Below are positions 50,901-60,210 of a stretch of DNA of 64,000 bases, piece by piece. Origin of the DNA: Telmatactis stephensoni (lineage: Eukaryota; Cnidaria; Anthozoa; Actiniaria; Isophelliidae); assembly GCA_029948255.1 (NCBI GenBank), contig JALIZF010001572.1, positions 62,001 through 126,000 of the forward strand, given 5' to 3'. Each line of letters starts with the position of its first letter. Within the stretch, counting starts at the first letter, position 1. A program made the position numbers and the translations under genes. The notes under the pieces are model-generated. The model was not told the origin of the DNA, searched no databases, and was given only the letters and a program-made list of their open reading frames with translations.

Positions 50901-51205
50901 CGCCACTCAGTTTTAGGTAAAATAGTATCATGTAGGTATTATATAGACCCAAACACAAAAAAATTCGTTGGATCAAATCAAGAACGTTTTGAATGAGTCG
51001 CGCCATCCCTCATGGAACCCTTATTTGTACCTTGTATGCCGTTGTAAGGGTCTTGTTGACCTAGTATTGAAGTAACAATAGTAATAAAAAGGCTTTCAGT
51101 ATATGATTTTCAAAGATAATAATAAAGTTTAATTTTACTGTTAGAATTACCTTGTACTGCACAGTATAAGCCAAGTACTGCTAATAAAGAAATTCTGAGT
51201 TTCAT
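44930..51205 (-). CDS. Secreted Cys-rich protein with GECWSG module, four exons
   Basis: Assembled on the minus strand from exons 51205-51151, 48602-48434, 47204-46957 and 44946-44930; all splice sites are canonical and phases match (1, 2, 1), giving 162 residues ending TGA. Exon 1 is a classic signal peptide (MKLRISLLAVLGLYCAVQ). The mature part has eight Cys (24, 33, 78, 80, 100, 119, 127, 135), enough for four disulfides, with motifs VGCYND, PRPLPDLMINDRD, LACRCAK, FYGECWSG and NFVYT. To my recollection this VGCY...RPLP...CRCA...YGECWSG module recurs in uncharacterised extracellular proteins of cnidarians; no biochemical role is known to me. It would be secreted or matrix-associated. The last exon adds only five residues (VSPLA) and is the least certain part; exons 2 and 3 are solid. 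No exon is long enough to stand out as an ORF. Confidence 0.75.
45061..45205. repeat. Purine-rich GAAA/GGAA tract
   Basis: GAAAGAAAGAAGGAAGGAAG-type repeats in the last intron of the secreted-protein gene. Confidence 0.9.
45368..45953. mobile_element. Inverted-repeat element bracketing the RT fragment
   Basis: Left end TACTACCGTCATCGTTGAAG and right end (reverse complement) TACTACCGTTATCGTTGAAG match over about 32 bases, continuing through CGACCTGTGAA, in inverted orientation. The RT pseudogene lies between them. This suggests a non-autonomous DNA element carrying a retrotransposon piece, or two such ends inserted on either side. No clear target duplication was seen. Confidence 0.5.
45375..45889 (-). 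pseudogene. Non-LTR retrotransposon reverse transcriptase fragment, inactive
   Basis: Minus-strand reading gives an RT palm segment: AFDTMDHSILIQKLSLYG, FKSYLAARKQ, CGIPQGSILGPLLFIIYIND and RLYADDTTL, in the order seen in Jockey/CR1/Rex-type LINEs. The YADD active-site box and GIPQGS box are intact, but the reading has an in-frame TGA (45801-45803) where these enzymes usually have Trp before F.SYL, and no endonuclease or remaining RT is present. It sits in the last intron of the secreted-protein gene and is bracketed by an inverted repeat. Confidence 0.8.
46130..46400. repeat. Interspersed repeat, copy shared with 47455-47650
   Basis: CACAGGAATCCCAAGCAATATTTTTA begins both copies (in two parts of under 20 bases: CACAGGAATCCCAAGC, AATATTTTTA); later parts share CTGTTTTACTACTGAATG-like ends. 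Confidence 0.5.
47653..48054. mobile_element. 400-bp foldback element
   Basis: GCCACTTTCATACCGTGAAG and CTTCACGGTATGAAAGTGGC bound it; the centre is GGTTGTAGGGACAAATGTCC / ATGTTCCTACAACC. Lies in the intron between exons 2 and 3 of the secreted-protein gene. Confidence 0.85.
48055..48184. repeat. (AGTTT)n microsatellite
   Basis: About 26 pure units starting exactly at the right edge of the 47653-48054 foldback. Confidence 0.95.
48885..51150. other. First intron of the secreted-protein gene, repeat-bearing
   Basis: Contains a GTGAGGGGGAGGGGGAGGG/ATGCAGGCT repeat at 48905-48962, GACGTC-rich inverted pieces at 48980-49080 similar to 12530-12640, and a GGATCTGCTATTG fragment near 50010. No other exon recognised. 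Confidence 0.4.
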
Positions 51206-52498
51206 TTGGGACGGGATCAGTTTTTGTCTACTGACAATCTCGTTGAGTTGGATTTCTAACAGCCTCTAGTAGTCCAAAGATATACAAAACCATCCACGGT
51301 AGAAGAGCAACCTAAGCCTTGGCAGCAAGAGAATTAAAGGGGAAAATATGATTAAGAATTGACACTTTATGCTCTTACAAGGACTTCCTTAAATACAGAA
51401 AAATCAACAAACCTTGACAAGTTGATAGATATAGATTTCCTTACATTTTGTACCAATGTTCCGGTTCTTTTAGTTTTAATATCCACTAAATATACAAAGC
51501 AACTGTAATGATTACTACTAGAATCAATAGCAAAACTCATGAATGAGACCAAGGGAGAGGTTTGCCGCGTGGAATATTCATCTAGAATGATAGACAATGA
51601 ATGCATATCTTATTGTTAATATTGACCATCTAACGACATGCAATTTTCATCCATTTCTGTTGTTGATGTAAGTACTATAACATTAGTTATCGTCTTTTAT
51701 TAGAAATATAAAAAAAGCTGTCCAAAAAGGTTCCTTTTTCCTAACGCGCGCTGTCTTCTCCATTAATTGCTGTCTACCACTTGCTCATTATTTCTAAGTG
51801 AACTTGAAAGTCTTCCCCCAATTTTATGACGGACACAATTGACAATTTGTCAAAAGTCGACTTTGTTTCGAGTGCGTAGTATTTCTGCAATATTCGCCAT
51901 TCAGTACAACTTGATACCTGTGACAATAAAAGACTGAGCTAACTTCCAACTATCCATTTCTGGTCAAACACAGCTTATGCCTTATACAAACTCTACGCAT
52001 TTCATATGAAACTGTTTGTAGTTAGATTTACGAACAAAGACTTTTACTTCCTAGCGCGCTATTGTTATTTTCATTTTGTTCGTCAAAGAAATGCTATATG
52101 ATATTATATCAATATGAAAATTTTGTGGAGCAAAGCAAGTTTTATAGCAGGCATGATTTCAGAACCACTCAGAAACGAATTATCATCTGCCTAACGAATG
52201 CTGGTAAAACATTTTCAAATTTCAGGATGTACAATCATTGCGGTGCCGGCTTTCATGCCCGCTAAATTAATCGTCAGGGAATTAATGGTCCAGTGATGTA
52301 GCTATTTCCCGTGATTATATAGACGATAAGTGATAAGTCTTGGATAAGCATCCGTGTTGACAAAAGCCCACAGTTTTAAATAAGTTCAGGCCGAACAGTT
52401 GTGTAGATTTAGATTTAATACTACAAAGTTAACAAGTTTTCTGGTTTTTATTTCTTGTTTCAGTCTTTTCATTTTTATTTCTTGTTTCAGTCTTTTCA

Positions 52499-52584
52499 TT
52501 TCTTCTTCTTCTTCTTCTTCTTCTTCTTCTTCTTCTTCTTCTTCTTCTTCTTCTTCTTCTTCTTCTTCTTCTTCTTCTTCTTCT

Positions 52585-52631
<47 letters not shown>

Positions 52632-52634
52632 TTA
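52499..52634. repeat. (TTC)n microsatellite
   Basis: About 45 TTC units with one interruption; opens poly-Ser, poly-Phe and poly-Arg frames. Confidence 0.95.
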
Positions 52635-53025
52635 ATTCTAATATATACCTATATGAGTGACCAAAATAATGTGAGTGCCAAATCAAAAAAAAAACACTGT
52701 ACAAAAACACTGGAAATCATTCATTCTTGATGTCATCGTTGGAGCACAAGGTGCTTTAATTTCTCAGCCGGAGTAAGCCGCTGAAATATATTTGTTTAGT
52801 TAGGAGAAGAGAAATGACATATCCTGATTTCATTAGAGGGTGACTTGCTGGACAAGATAAATCACAACCATGAGACAGAAATAATGTTCCAGCGATTCGT
52901 TGATGCTAAGCCCAGCCATTTTGGTGAAAACACGAGTGGCTTAAAGTTGTTAAATCAATAACAAGATTATTAATTCAAAATCGATGTTCCAAAAGATTTG
53001 TTAGTCATTCTCATGTTCAGTTTGT

Positions 53026-53152
53026 ATCATTTCATTTCATTTCATTTCATTTCATTTCATTTCATTTCATTTCATTTCATTTCATTTCATTTCATTTCAT
53101 TTCATTTCATTTCATTTCATTTCATTTCATTTCATTTCATTTCATTTCATTT
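53026..53152. repeat. (ATTTC)n microsatellite upstream of NDUFB4
   Basis: About 25 ATTTC units ending about 175 bases before the NDUFB4 ATG, so within or near the promoter. Confidence 0.95.
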
Positions 53153-53324
53153 GTATATTCAAGATTCAAGTATTGTGATTATAGCTTTTACGAATATGTT
53201 AAAAAGTCAGATTTCGAGAAAAACCTTCAGTTCCCCACCCCCATCCCCCAAGAGTACAAAGGAAGCCCAAGATCAAATATTTTTGACAAAACGTGATGCA
53301 TCATGGGAATGTTTAGTAAATCCA

Positions 53325-53334
53325 AGATGGCGGG
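53325..53334 (+). promoter_or_regulatory. YY1-type element overlapping the NDUFB4 start codon
   Basis: AAGATGGCGG, the classic YY1 core, places its ATG as the start codon, with CATCATGGGAA just upstream. In other animals such elements mark short-5'UTR housekeeping promoters; function here is inferred. Confidence 0.5.
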
Positions 53335-56300
53335 TGTACCTTACGGTCCTGATCCTCTACAAGAAGCACAAAAACACATGGTAAGCATCTAGATACAGCT
53401 TTAAATGACCGTAAATAATAATCCTTGTGTTTCAGATAAGTTATTTTTATCATTGGCATGCTCTTTTTACAGGCAGAGCTGGCTAAACGACCACCATTGC
53501 CACCTGAACAATGTGGAGGCTTGATTGTGAGTTGTTTATGATTGATCAGTGAATTAACAATATTGTTAACCACTAAAGCTAGTTGCAGTACAATGGCTGT
53601 TTGGCATATGAAGATTTTTCTTATATCTTGTCATTATTCAAAACAAATAAATTACTGCTGAGACATAAGAGGATCATAGTTTGTCAATCAATAACTTCTA
53701 TATAAATATTAAGTCTTTATAAGGTTCTTAGTACTTGTTAAATATTCCTTGCATATCATATTTTTAGAGAGACCCTGCTATAGAACGGTTTGGATGGATC
53801 AGAGAAAACAGTGATAAATACTTTAGATTCAAGCCGCGTTCCATATTCTACTCAGTGATGGTCGCATTAGTTGTACCTGGTTTGTTGTATTTTGGTTTGA
53901 AAAAAATGCAGGTAAGTATGATGTATTATAAACTGTTTAAAGTACAACTACACCAACCAAGGCCACCAAAACAAATTTATGCAAATTGTCCAATAGGGCA
54001 GTGTGGTATTGACATCACAATTCACACAAACAAACCAAATTTTCATCTCCTTGAGTCCAAATTTGGTACTTTGGTTTTTGTCTGACCATATTTTTTTAAA
54101 TAAGCAATGTTTCCATAATAAAATGTATGTTTTGCCATGTTGTTTTCAGTATGATTGCAATTTCATGATATTTGTCTGAGTCATGCATCTATTAATACAA
54201 GCTATTTTAGAATGCAACCATTGCGATTCAGAATATATGTAATAGAATCTGTACACATGTTTACAATTTCACTTATTAAAATGCATGTAGTTTGCTTTAC
54301 ATATGTGTGTGTGCATTCAGGACATCAAAGAATTAACAAGAAGCATGTTAAAACTGTAGAAACTCACCACCATTTTGAAGTAACAAATGTAATGAAAGAT
54401 CACATAGCACTGACGAGATAGATTGAATTAGAAGTTTGATATAAAGATGCAGTATTAGAAGAGAAATCCCACCAAGGGAACATTCTAAGCGATGACCCTA
54501 TGGTCTGTTGCCCAAATGAAGCAGAGAAAATTTCTCTGGCCTTGGGATTATTTCATTCAAATTTCCACTTATTCTATCTCAGTGCTATGCAGTCTTTCAT
54601 TACATTCATTCCTACACTCTAACACTTCATCCCAACATCTACAGCATATACCCACAGCTGTATAGAAAAGACAGTTGATCCCACAGCTCAATTCATAGGG
54701 CATTGGCATTGGCACATGACCCCTGGATTTGGATTTATCCAGGGGTCGTGTGTTTGAATCCCATATAAGCTCTCAGTCTACCTCGTTATGTTTTTGTGTT
54801 GTAAGGCACCCAGAGCAGATTTAGATAGGCACAAATATAAATGTCATGTATTATTATTATTAAGGTCAGATGTTTTCTCTGCTTTGTTAGAGCAATGTCT
54901 AGACCATAGGATCACCACTTGGAAAGTTCCCTTTGAATTTCTCTTCTAGCTTTGCATTCTTTCATTACAACTTCCACACATTCTATTTTGTTGTTCAGCA
55001 TTAAAAATGTTCATGAAATTTGATTGAAAATTTGTTTGGTTGGCTTTGGTTGATTTACTCTGTGAGAAGAGGCTTTCTTTTACCTTTCCCCTAGAGAGAA
55101 AAGGAAGAGAACCCCAGCTAAACACATTGACTTGTTGAGCATGCATTAAAATCATTTCCAATTCACTGATAAGATTTGACAGCTGTGTCCATTAACATAA
55201 TGTATTTTTTACTGATACCAATGTTCCTGATCACAGAACTTTAGATAGACAAAGTAAAGCAGATTATGTGTAGCATTAATTTTAGTTTTACACTGTACTT
55301 AGCTTATTTCAGCTAAATAAAATATATTCCTACAATTTAATTCAAATTCTATTCTCAATGGTCACAAACAACAGTTAAATTGTTAATTGTTAAACAAAAT
55401 GTCTTGGTTGTTTTACTGGTGAAACTAGCTTGATTCATCCACAACTCCAAATGATTAGCACATTAAAGAAAGTCAAGGCCATTAGCTGAGGTTTCCTTCC
55501 TTTTCTCTTTAGGAGAAAGGTAAAAGAAAGCCTTTGCTTTGCAGAGTATGGTTGATTTAGTTGCTCTGTAATTCATTCTTTGTTTATACGTGAGTGAATT
55601 TGTTGAGCACTTAAATCTTGATTTTGTGTCATTTGGACATTGTACTTTGTCTAGAGTCTCTGCACTAAGGGGTTTATCACAGATTCTTGATAGGAGAACA
55701 ATCAAAACAATTCTTGATAGGATAACTTAACAATCAAAACAATTCTTGATAGAAGTACTTAACAATCAAAACAATTCTTGATAGGATAACTTAACAATCA
55801 AAACAATTCTTGATAGAAGTACTTAACAATCAAAACAATTCTTGACAGGAGAACTTAACAATCAAAACAATTCTTGACAGGAGAACTTAACAATCAAAAC
55901 AATTCTTGACAGGAGAACTTAACAATCAAAACAATTCTTGATAGGAGAACTTAACAATCAAAACAATTCTTGATAGGAGAACTTAACAATCAAAACAATG
56001 AGCTTTTATCGTGTAATTCCAAAAGTCACAGTACAGAAATATAATTACCATAGCTGGAAAGAGCACGTCAAAATTAGTAAAACTGTGAAGTTTGAATGAA
56101 GTAACTTTCAAACTCACGAAGATATGAATTTTCCGATATCGAAATTTTGTATGAAAACATTCGCTGGTAGGCAAGAGATGCCTACCAGCGAAGGTTTTCT
56201 TACAAATTCACACTTTTCAAAAATTCATATTCTCACGAGTTTTGGATTTAATTCCTTCAAACTTCACTGTCTTGCTAATTTTAACATGCTCTTTCCAGCT

Positions 56301-57264
56301 ATGGTAATTCTTTTTCTGTTTCACGAATTTAAAAATACCTGATAAAAGCTCATTGTTTTAATTATCAACTAAGGGGGTGTTTACATGACACTAGGATCAT
56401 CCTAGCACTGAGGCAAATCATCCTACCTGCTATACATTTACTGCATTCTGCTTGTTAGAATGATCCTAGTACACAAAGTGAAGACACAAATTTCCATGTA
56501 AACAGAATGCAGTAAATGTATAGCAGGTAGGATGATGTATTGCCTGCTAGGATGATCCTAGTGCTAGGGTGATGGTAGAGGCTATTTTGCGAGCTTCAGA
56601 ATGACATTTTGCATTAAAGGTCCCCATTATTAGAGCTAGATTTTAGGTTTAGGGCTAGGTTAGGGGTAGACCGTATCCCAGTCCCTAGCCCTAAACCTAA
56701 GCTTTATCTAGTCCTAGTAACAGGGCCTTTTGACACGAAATGTCGTTCTGAAGCTCGCAAAATAACCTCTACCTAGGATGATCCTAGTGCCATGTAAACA
56801 CGCCTAAGATTACTTGGCGGTTATAGATATATATGCATGAAAACTCATTACTTTGTCCAAAGCAAATTAGTCTTAGGGGCAGTATGTCCACATTAGTCCA
56901 GATACATTCTAAAATAATTTGAAAATACATCAATTGTCTTCATTTTGAAACTGCATCATCTTAAACAAAAGAAAAACCATTTTACTGTGGACAATAGGTC
57001 TACCTAAATGACAGAAATGATGCATTTTTAAATTTATCTGCAATAGTCTGGACATACATTATGTAGCCTTTACAATATGAGCCCATCCATGCTCCCAGAG
57101 AAGATTTCACAGTGATTCACATCATCTAAACTCCCATATGTTTGCTTGTTTATTTCATTGACTGATCAACTCATTCATGATTAACTCACTTATTGGTTTT
57201 CTGATTGATTTTTCAGAGAAACAAAGACATAAGAGCAGGAAAACCCCCAAGAGATTTCCTATAA
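53327..57264 (+). CDS. NDUFB4: NADH:ubiquinone oxidoreductase subunit B4 (complex I accessory subunit)
   Basis: Four exons with canonical sites, all in phase 0: 53327-53380, 53473-53526, 53768-53911 and 57217-57264, giving 99 residues ending TAA. The sequence runs MAGVPYGPDPLQEAQ, AELAKRPPLPPEQ, RDPAIERFGWIRENSDKY, FRFKPRSIFYSV, then a single membrane segment (about residues 61-80, MVALVVPGLLYFGL) and a basic tail RNKDIRAGKPPRDF. The pattern E-LA-R...G-I-DPA--RW, F-P--S, one TM helix, charged tail matches NDUFB4/B15, a small subunit of the distal membrane arm in the mitochondrial inner membrane. It is shorter than the vertebrate protein (about 129 residues), mostly at the N-terminus. The ATG lies in AAGATGGCGG, a YY1-type element common at starts of respiratory genes. 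The last intron (3.3 kb) is packed with repeats. Confidence 0.8.
54457..54948. mobile_element. Foldback element interrupted by a SINE
   Basis: AGAAGAGAAATCC...AGGGAACATTC at the left pairs with TTCCCTTTGAATTTCTCTTCT-like sequence at the right; GACCCTATGGTCT / AGACCATAGGATCA lie further in. The SINE at 54675-54863 occupies the centre. Confidence 0.7.
54675..54863 (+). mobile_element. tRNA-derived SINE
   Basis: tRNA-like head (CCCCTGGATTTGGATTTATC / CAGGGG arm, B-box TGTTTGAATCCC) followed by a body and the tail GGCACAAATATAAATGTCAT then TATTATTATTATTA, a tail type common for SINEs moved by L2/CR1-like LINEs. Confidence 0.65.
55684..55998. repeat. Tandem repeat, 32-bp unit, ten copies
   Basis: Unit TTCTTGATAGGAGAACTTAA + CAATCAAAACAA with variants GATAGAAGTAC and GACAGGAG. 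The first copy is 27 bases. The array runs directly into the foldback element at 55997. Confidence 0.95.
55997..56354. mobile_element. Foldback element with AATGAGCTTTTATC ends
   Basis: AATGAGCTTTTATC and GATAAAAGCTCATT bound it; the centre is CGCTGGTAGGCA / TGCCTACCAGCG. Related to the interior of 38361-38862. Confidence 0.85.
56374..56803. mobile_element. Two nested MITEs in NDUFB4 intron 3
   Basis: Outer ends GGGTGTTTACATGACACTAG and its inverse near 56803. Inside lies 56574-56773 with ends GGTAGAGGCTATTTTGCGAG and CTCGCAAAATAACCTCTACC, itself containing a palindrome of GGGCTAGG / CCTAGCCC. Confidence 0.8.
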
Positions 57265-57635
57265 ATTTGTTAATAATTATTTTATCTTGACTGTTGAAAG
57301 CATTGTTGTGAGAATATTCATGTAAAAATTGTGGTTTACATAAAAAACATTGTTGATTAATTAGCTGTATTTGTTGTAAACATGATTTTATCATCTGAAA
57401 TTTCCTTGAAAACATAGTGGCAATTTGTCCAATGGAGCCAGGCTTAGAGACTTTGATACAAATGAAACAATTAGAGTAACGAGTAAGGTTGCATTGTCTC
57501 GGAAGGCTACTCTCTAGAACCTAAACAAAAGAACTAAAACAATTGGCAGTAATAACAGTAGATTTTTTGTTGAATTGAACCAATCGAAAAAATGTTCCAC
57601 ACAAGTGAAGCCCTACTGAACAATCACAAGGCAGG

Positions 57636-57746
57636 GCCCAGTTGTTCGAAAGCCGATTAGCGCTAATCTGGGGTTAACTCTAAAGAAAACATTTGGAGTT
57701 AATCCTGGGTTAACGCTAATCCACTTTCGAACAACCGGGCCCTGCA
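57636..57746. mobile_element. Related MITE with GGGCCCAGTTGTTCGAAAG ends
   Basis: Ends GGGCCCAGTTGTTCGAAAG and CTTTCGAACAACCGGGCCC are inverted; the interior (GATTAGCGCTAATC, GGGTTAAC) differs from the other family but the termini are alike. Confidence 0.8.
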
Positions 57747-57833
57747 GACTGTTATCTGGTAATGTTATTACAACTTAAAATTGTAACAGTACACCCATAA
57801 TACAAGCAGTTTGTCCAGTTTGTATTACATACT

Positions 57834-58243
57834 AGTTATACAATGGTTTAGAGTGGAATACCGTGGAATATCCCATGAGTCACTTGTATTTTCTAGTATA
57901 CACATGAGCCTTTAGGTGAGTGTATACACCTATTTCAAAAAAGGTTGTCACTGGTAAGAGCGATAGGCGATAGGAGATAGGTCATTCCAAGACCGCAAAG
58001 CACTATTGATTTCTAATTGATTTACATATGAATTGCCAAATATTTGATGGAAGAGTGTAAAGAAAGATTTAGGATGGCTTAATTAAGAAACCAACAGTGC
58101 TTTGCGGTCTTGGAATGACATATTACCTATCGCCTATCGCTCTTAGCGGTGACAAACTTTATTGAAATAGGTGTATACAAAGAAAATACAAGTGACGAGT
58201 GGGATATCCATGGTATGCCACGAGAAACCATTGTATAAAGTCT
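57834..58243. mobile_element. Foldback element split by a TATTTCAA-type MITE
   Basis: Outer arms TTATACAATGGTTT and AAACCATTGTATAA, with CTTGTATTTTCT / ATACAAGTGAC next. The centre is occupied by 57922-58178, whose ends are GTATACACCTATTTCAAAAA and its inverse. Confidence 0.75.
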
Positions 58244-60210
58244 ATTTTATTCCACACCATAGAAACTAGAGACAATTACTGCAATGCCTCATGGGAAGAG
58301 ACAGTTGAATACTGCTTTCTGATTGACTGTATTTTCTATGGGGTGTGATAAATTACATTTAGTCATTAGTTTTTTTCAATTTGGATATGTTGGTATATAG
58401 TCACTAAGTGTGCTCCCTAGATAGAAGAGTACAAACCTTGAAAGTCTGCAATATTTTGCACTATTATGCACTAATTAAACAATAGAATTAGCATAATTTA
58501 GCACTGTTTAGCTCTATTTATGCTTTTAGTGTTTGTACTCTATTAAATTTCCATGTTACCTGTTGTTTGTTTGCATAGGAGTCACAAAGCTGGGCTTCCT
58601 GTGGCTTGGCATTTTGTTTATTAACCCAAGCACAATTGTAGTTCGTATTCAAGCCCCACCCCTCCCCTGAGGTTCTTTGTTTTGTCCCACTCTCATTTCC
58701 TGTAGTCACAAGCAACAGGCAGTATAAAGAAAACCAGAGGCCGGAAAACTCCGAGACCGACTGTTTTTTAAAGTTCCTGCCTTTGATATTTTGTAGTCTT
58801 TCTAACTACGCTTTTGACGTTTGTACATTTACAAAACATCGGGTTTATCATCAATTGTTTATATATATATATAAAGATAAACATATTTAGCGTCGTTACT
58901 TCAGCTGACATTGAATGGGAGAGTTAGGATCCATAACTCGTTAGGTGCAACTTTATATATAACGTAACATTGCATAAAACGTAACATTGTACGTAACTTC
59001 TAACGTCATACGTTACTAACAGTGGTATAGCTTGGCTGAACATCCCACGTTAACAGTTACGCCCAACGCTGAATACGCTTTATGCAATTAACAGGCTCCT
59101 GGAAATAGTTGCGTTGAACCATGTTCAAAGTTCATATCAAGATATGATGTAGTGGGAAAACTGCATGGCAAAGTTCCCCAAACCAGCCCATGACTTGATG
59201 GGGCGTTAATTTTTCAGTATTTCAAATACCTCGGGGGCAAACTAAAATTGAACGAGCTGTTCTGTTTAATATAGCATTGATCCACTTCAAGACGGTTTTT
59301 TTGCATTTAGAATTTCATATTTATTAGAAATAATTACACCAATATGAATGTATAAGTAGATATTTTTATCAATCAGTTTCAAAATCAAATTTCTAGACTT
59401 AATGCAAAAAATGGTCTAGGAATTTGATTCCAAAATTTTATATTTTAAATTTTTGGATCAAATACCTAGACCTTTTTTAATTGTCTTTCATTTAGTTCAT
59501 TTGTCTTATTTGTCTTTTTTTTTTGTTTTCATCTGATAAACGTATTTATTTTAAAGCATACCTATACTTAATATATACAATGTTCATTAGCATTCAAGTG
59601 TTATTCCAATATTTTTACTGTGAATCTTTCCCTTCTTCGCGCATTGAGTTTTTCTGTGGATAAAACAGAGTTGAATATTAAAATGAGAATTGTTTCTTGA
59701 GACTGACCTTGCAATTGGGTTACTTTTGAACGTTGACTGACCTTTTTATGTGGCGACCCTACTGAAGGTGGCTCGATATAGTTTTTTATTGACCATGCTT
59801 CCGTTTTTCATTCCACGTATTGAGCAACTTACTCTTGACAACCAAAACTGACGATTTTTACACTAGTTATTGGACTTAAATTTTGTCCATTTCACTTCTA
59901 TTTGTGCGACGGTAAACAAAGATGGCTGAATTAAATCAAATTTTCTAAAATATCTTTCGAACTCGAGCAGCTCTAGTTATAAAGAGACTATATGTGCAAT
60001 AAACTGCATACTAAAACAAAGAAACTCGTGAAGTGAATAACACTATATCAAGCCACCTTAACGTGTTGCCATATAAATCACTTTTATGTGACTGGCTAGG
60101 AAACCGACTAGTGAATTTCCAGTAGATCAGATGTGCAGAATAATTTGAAAGTCTGAAAAGCATCAGTTGACCTTTTCATGTAATCCGAGGTGATGTTACA
60201 CTAGGTTGCA
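58244..60210. other. Intergenic region between NDUFB4 and the coiled-coil gene
   Basis: AT-rich with an (AT)n at 58857-58873 and repeated CGTAACATTG words near 58970-58995. No exon recognised. Confidence 0.45.
59785..59790 (-). terminator. Possible poly(A) signal of the coiled-coil gene
   Basis: Minus-strand AATAAA about 420 bases beyond the proposed TAG stop at 60211-60213. Confidence 0.3.

Larger units (their letters stand above)
51206..53326. other. Intergenic region between divergent genes
   Basis: Separates the minus-strand secreted-protein start (51205) from the NDUFB4 start (53327). Holds two microsatellites; otherwise AT-rich without coding support. Confidence 0.45.

Noticed and set aside
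51367..51606. 79-codon minus-strand frame just upstream of the secreted-protein start
   Set aside because: No signal peptide or domain, and the adjacent exon 51205-51151 already supplies a start with signal peptide.
52399..52730. Poly-Ser, poly-Phe and poly-Arg frames
   Set aside because: Three readings of the (TTC)n microsatellite.
55684..55998. CRISPR-like array of 32-bp repeats
   Set aside because: Units are directly adjacent with no spacers, and the DNA is animal; it is an ordinary tandem repeat.
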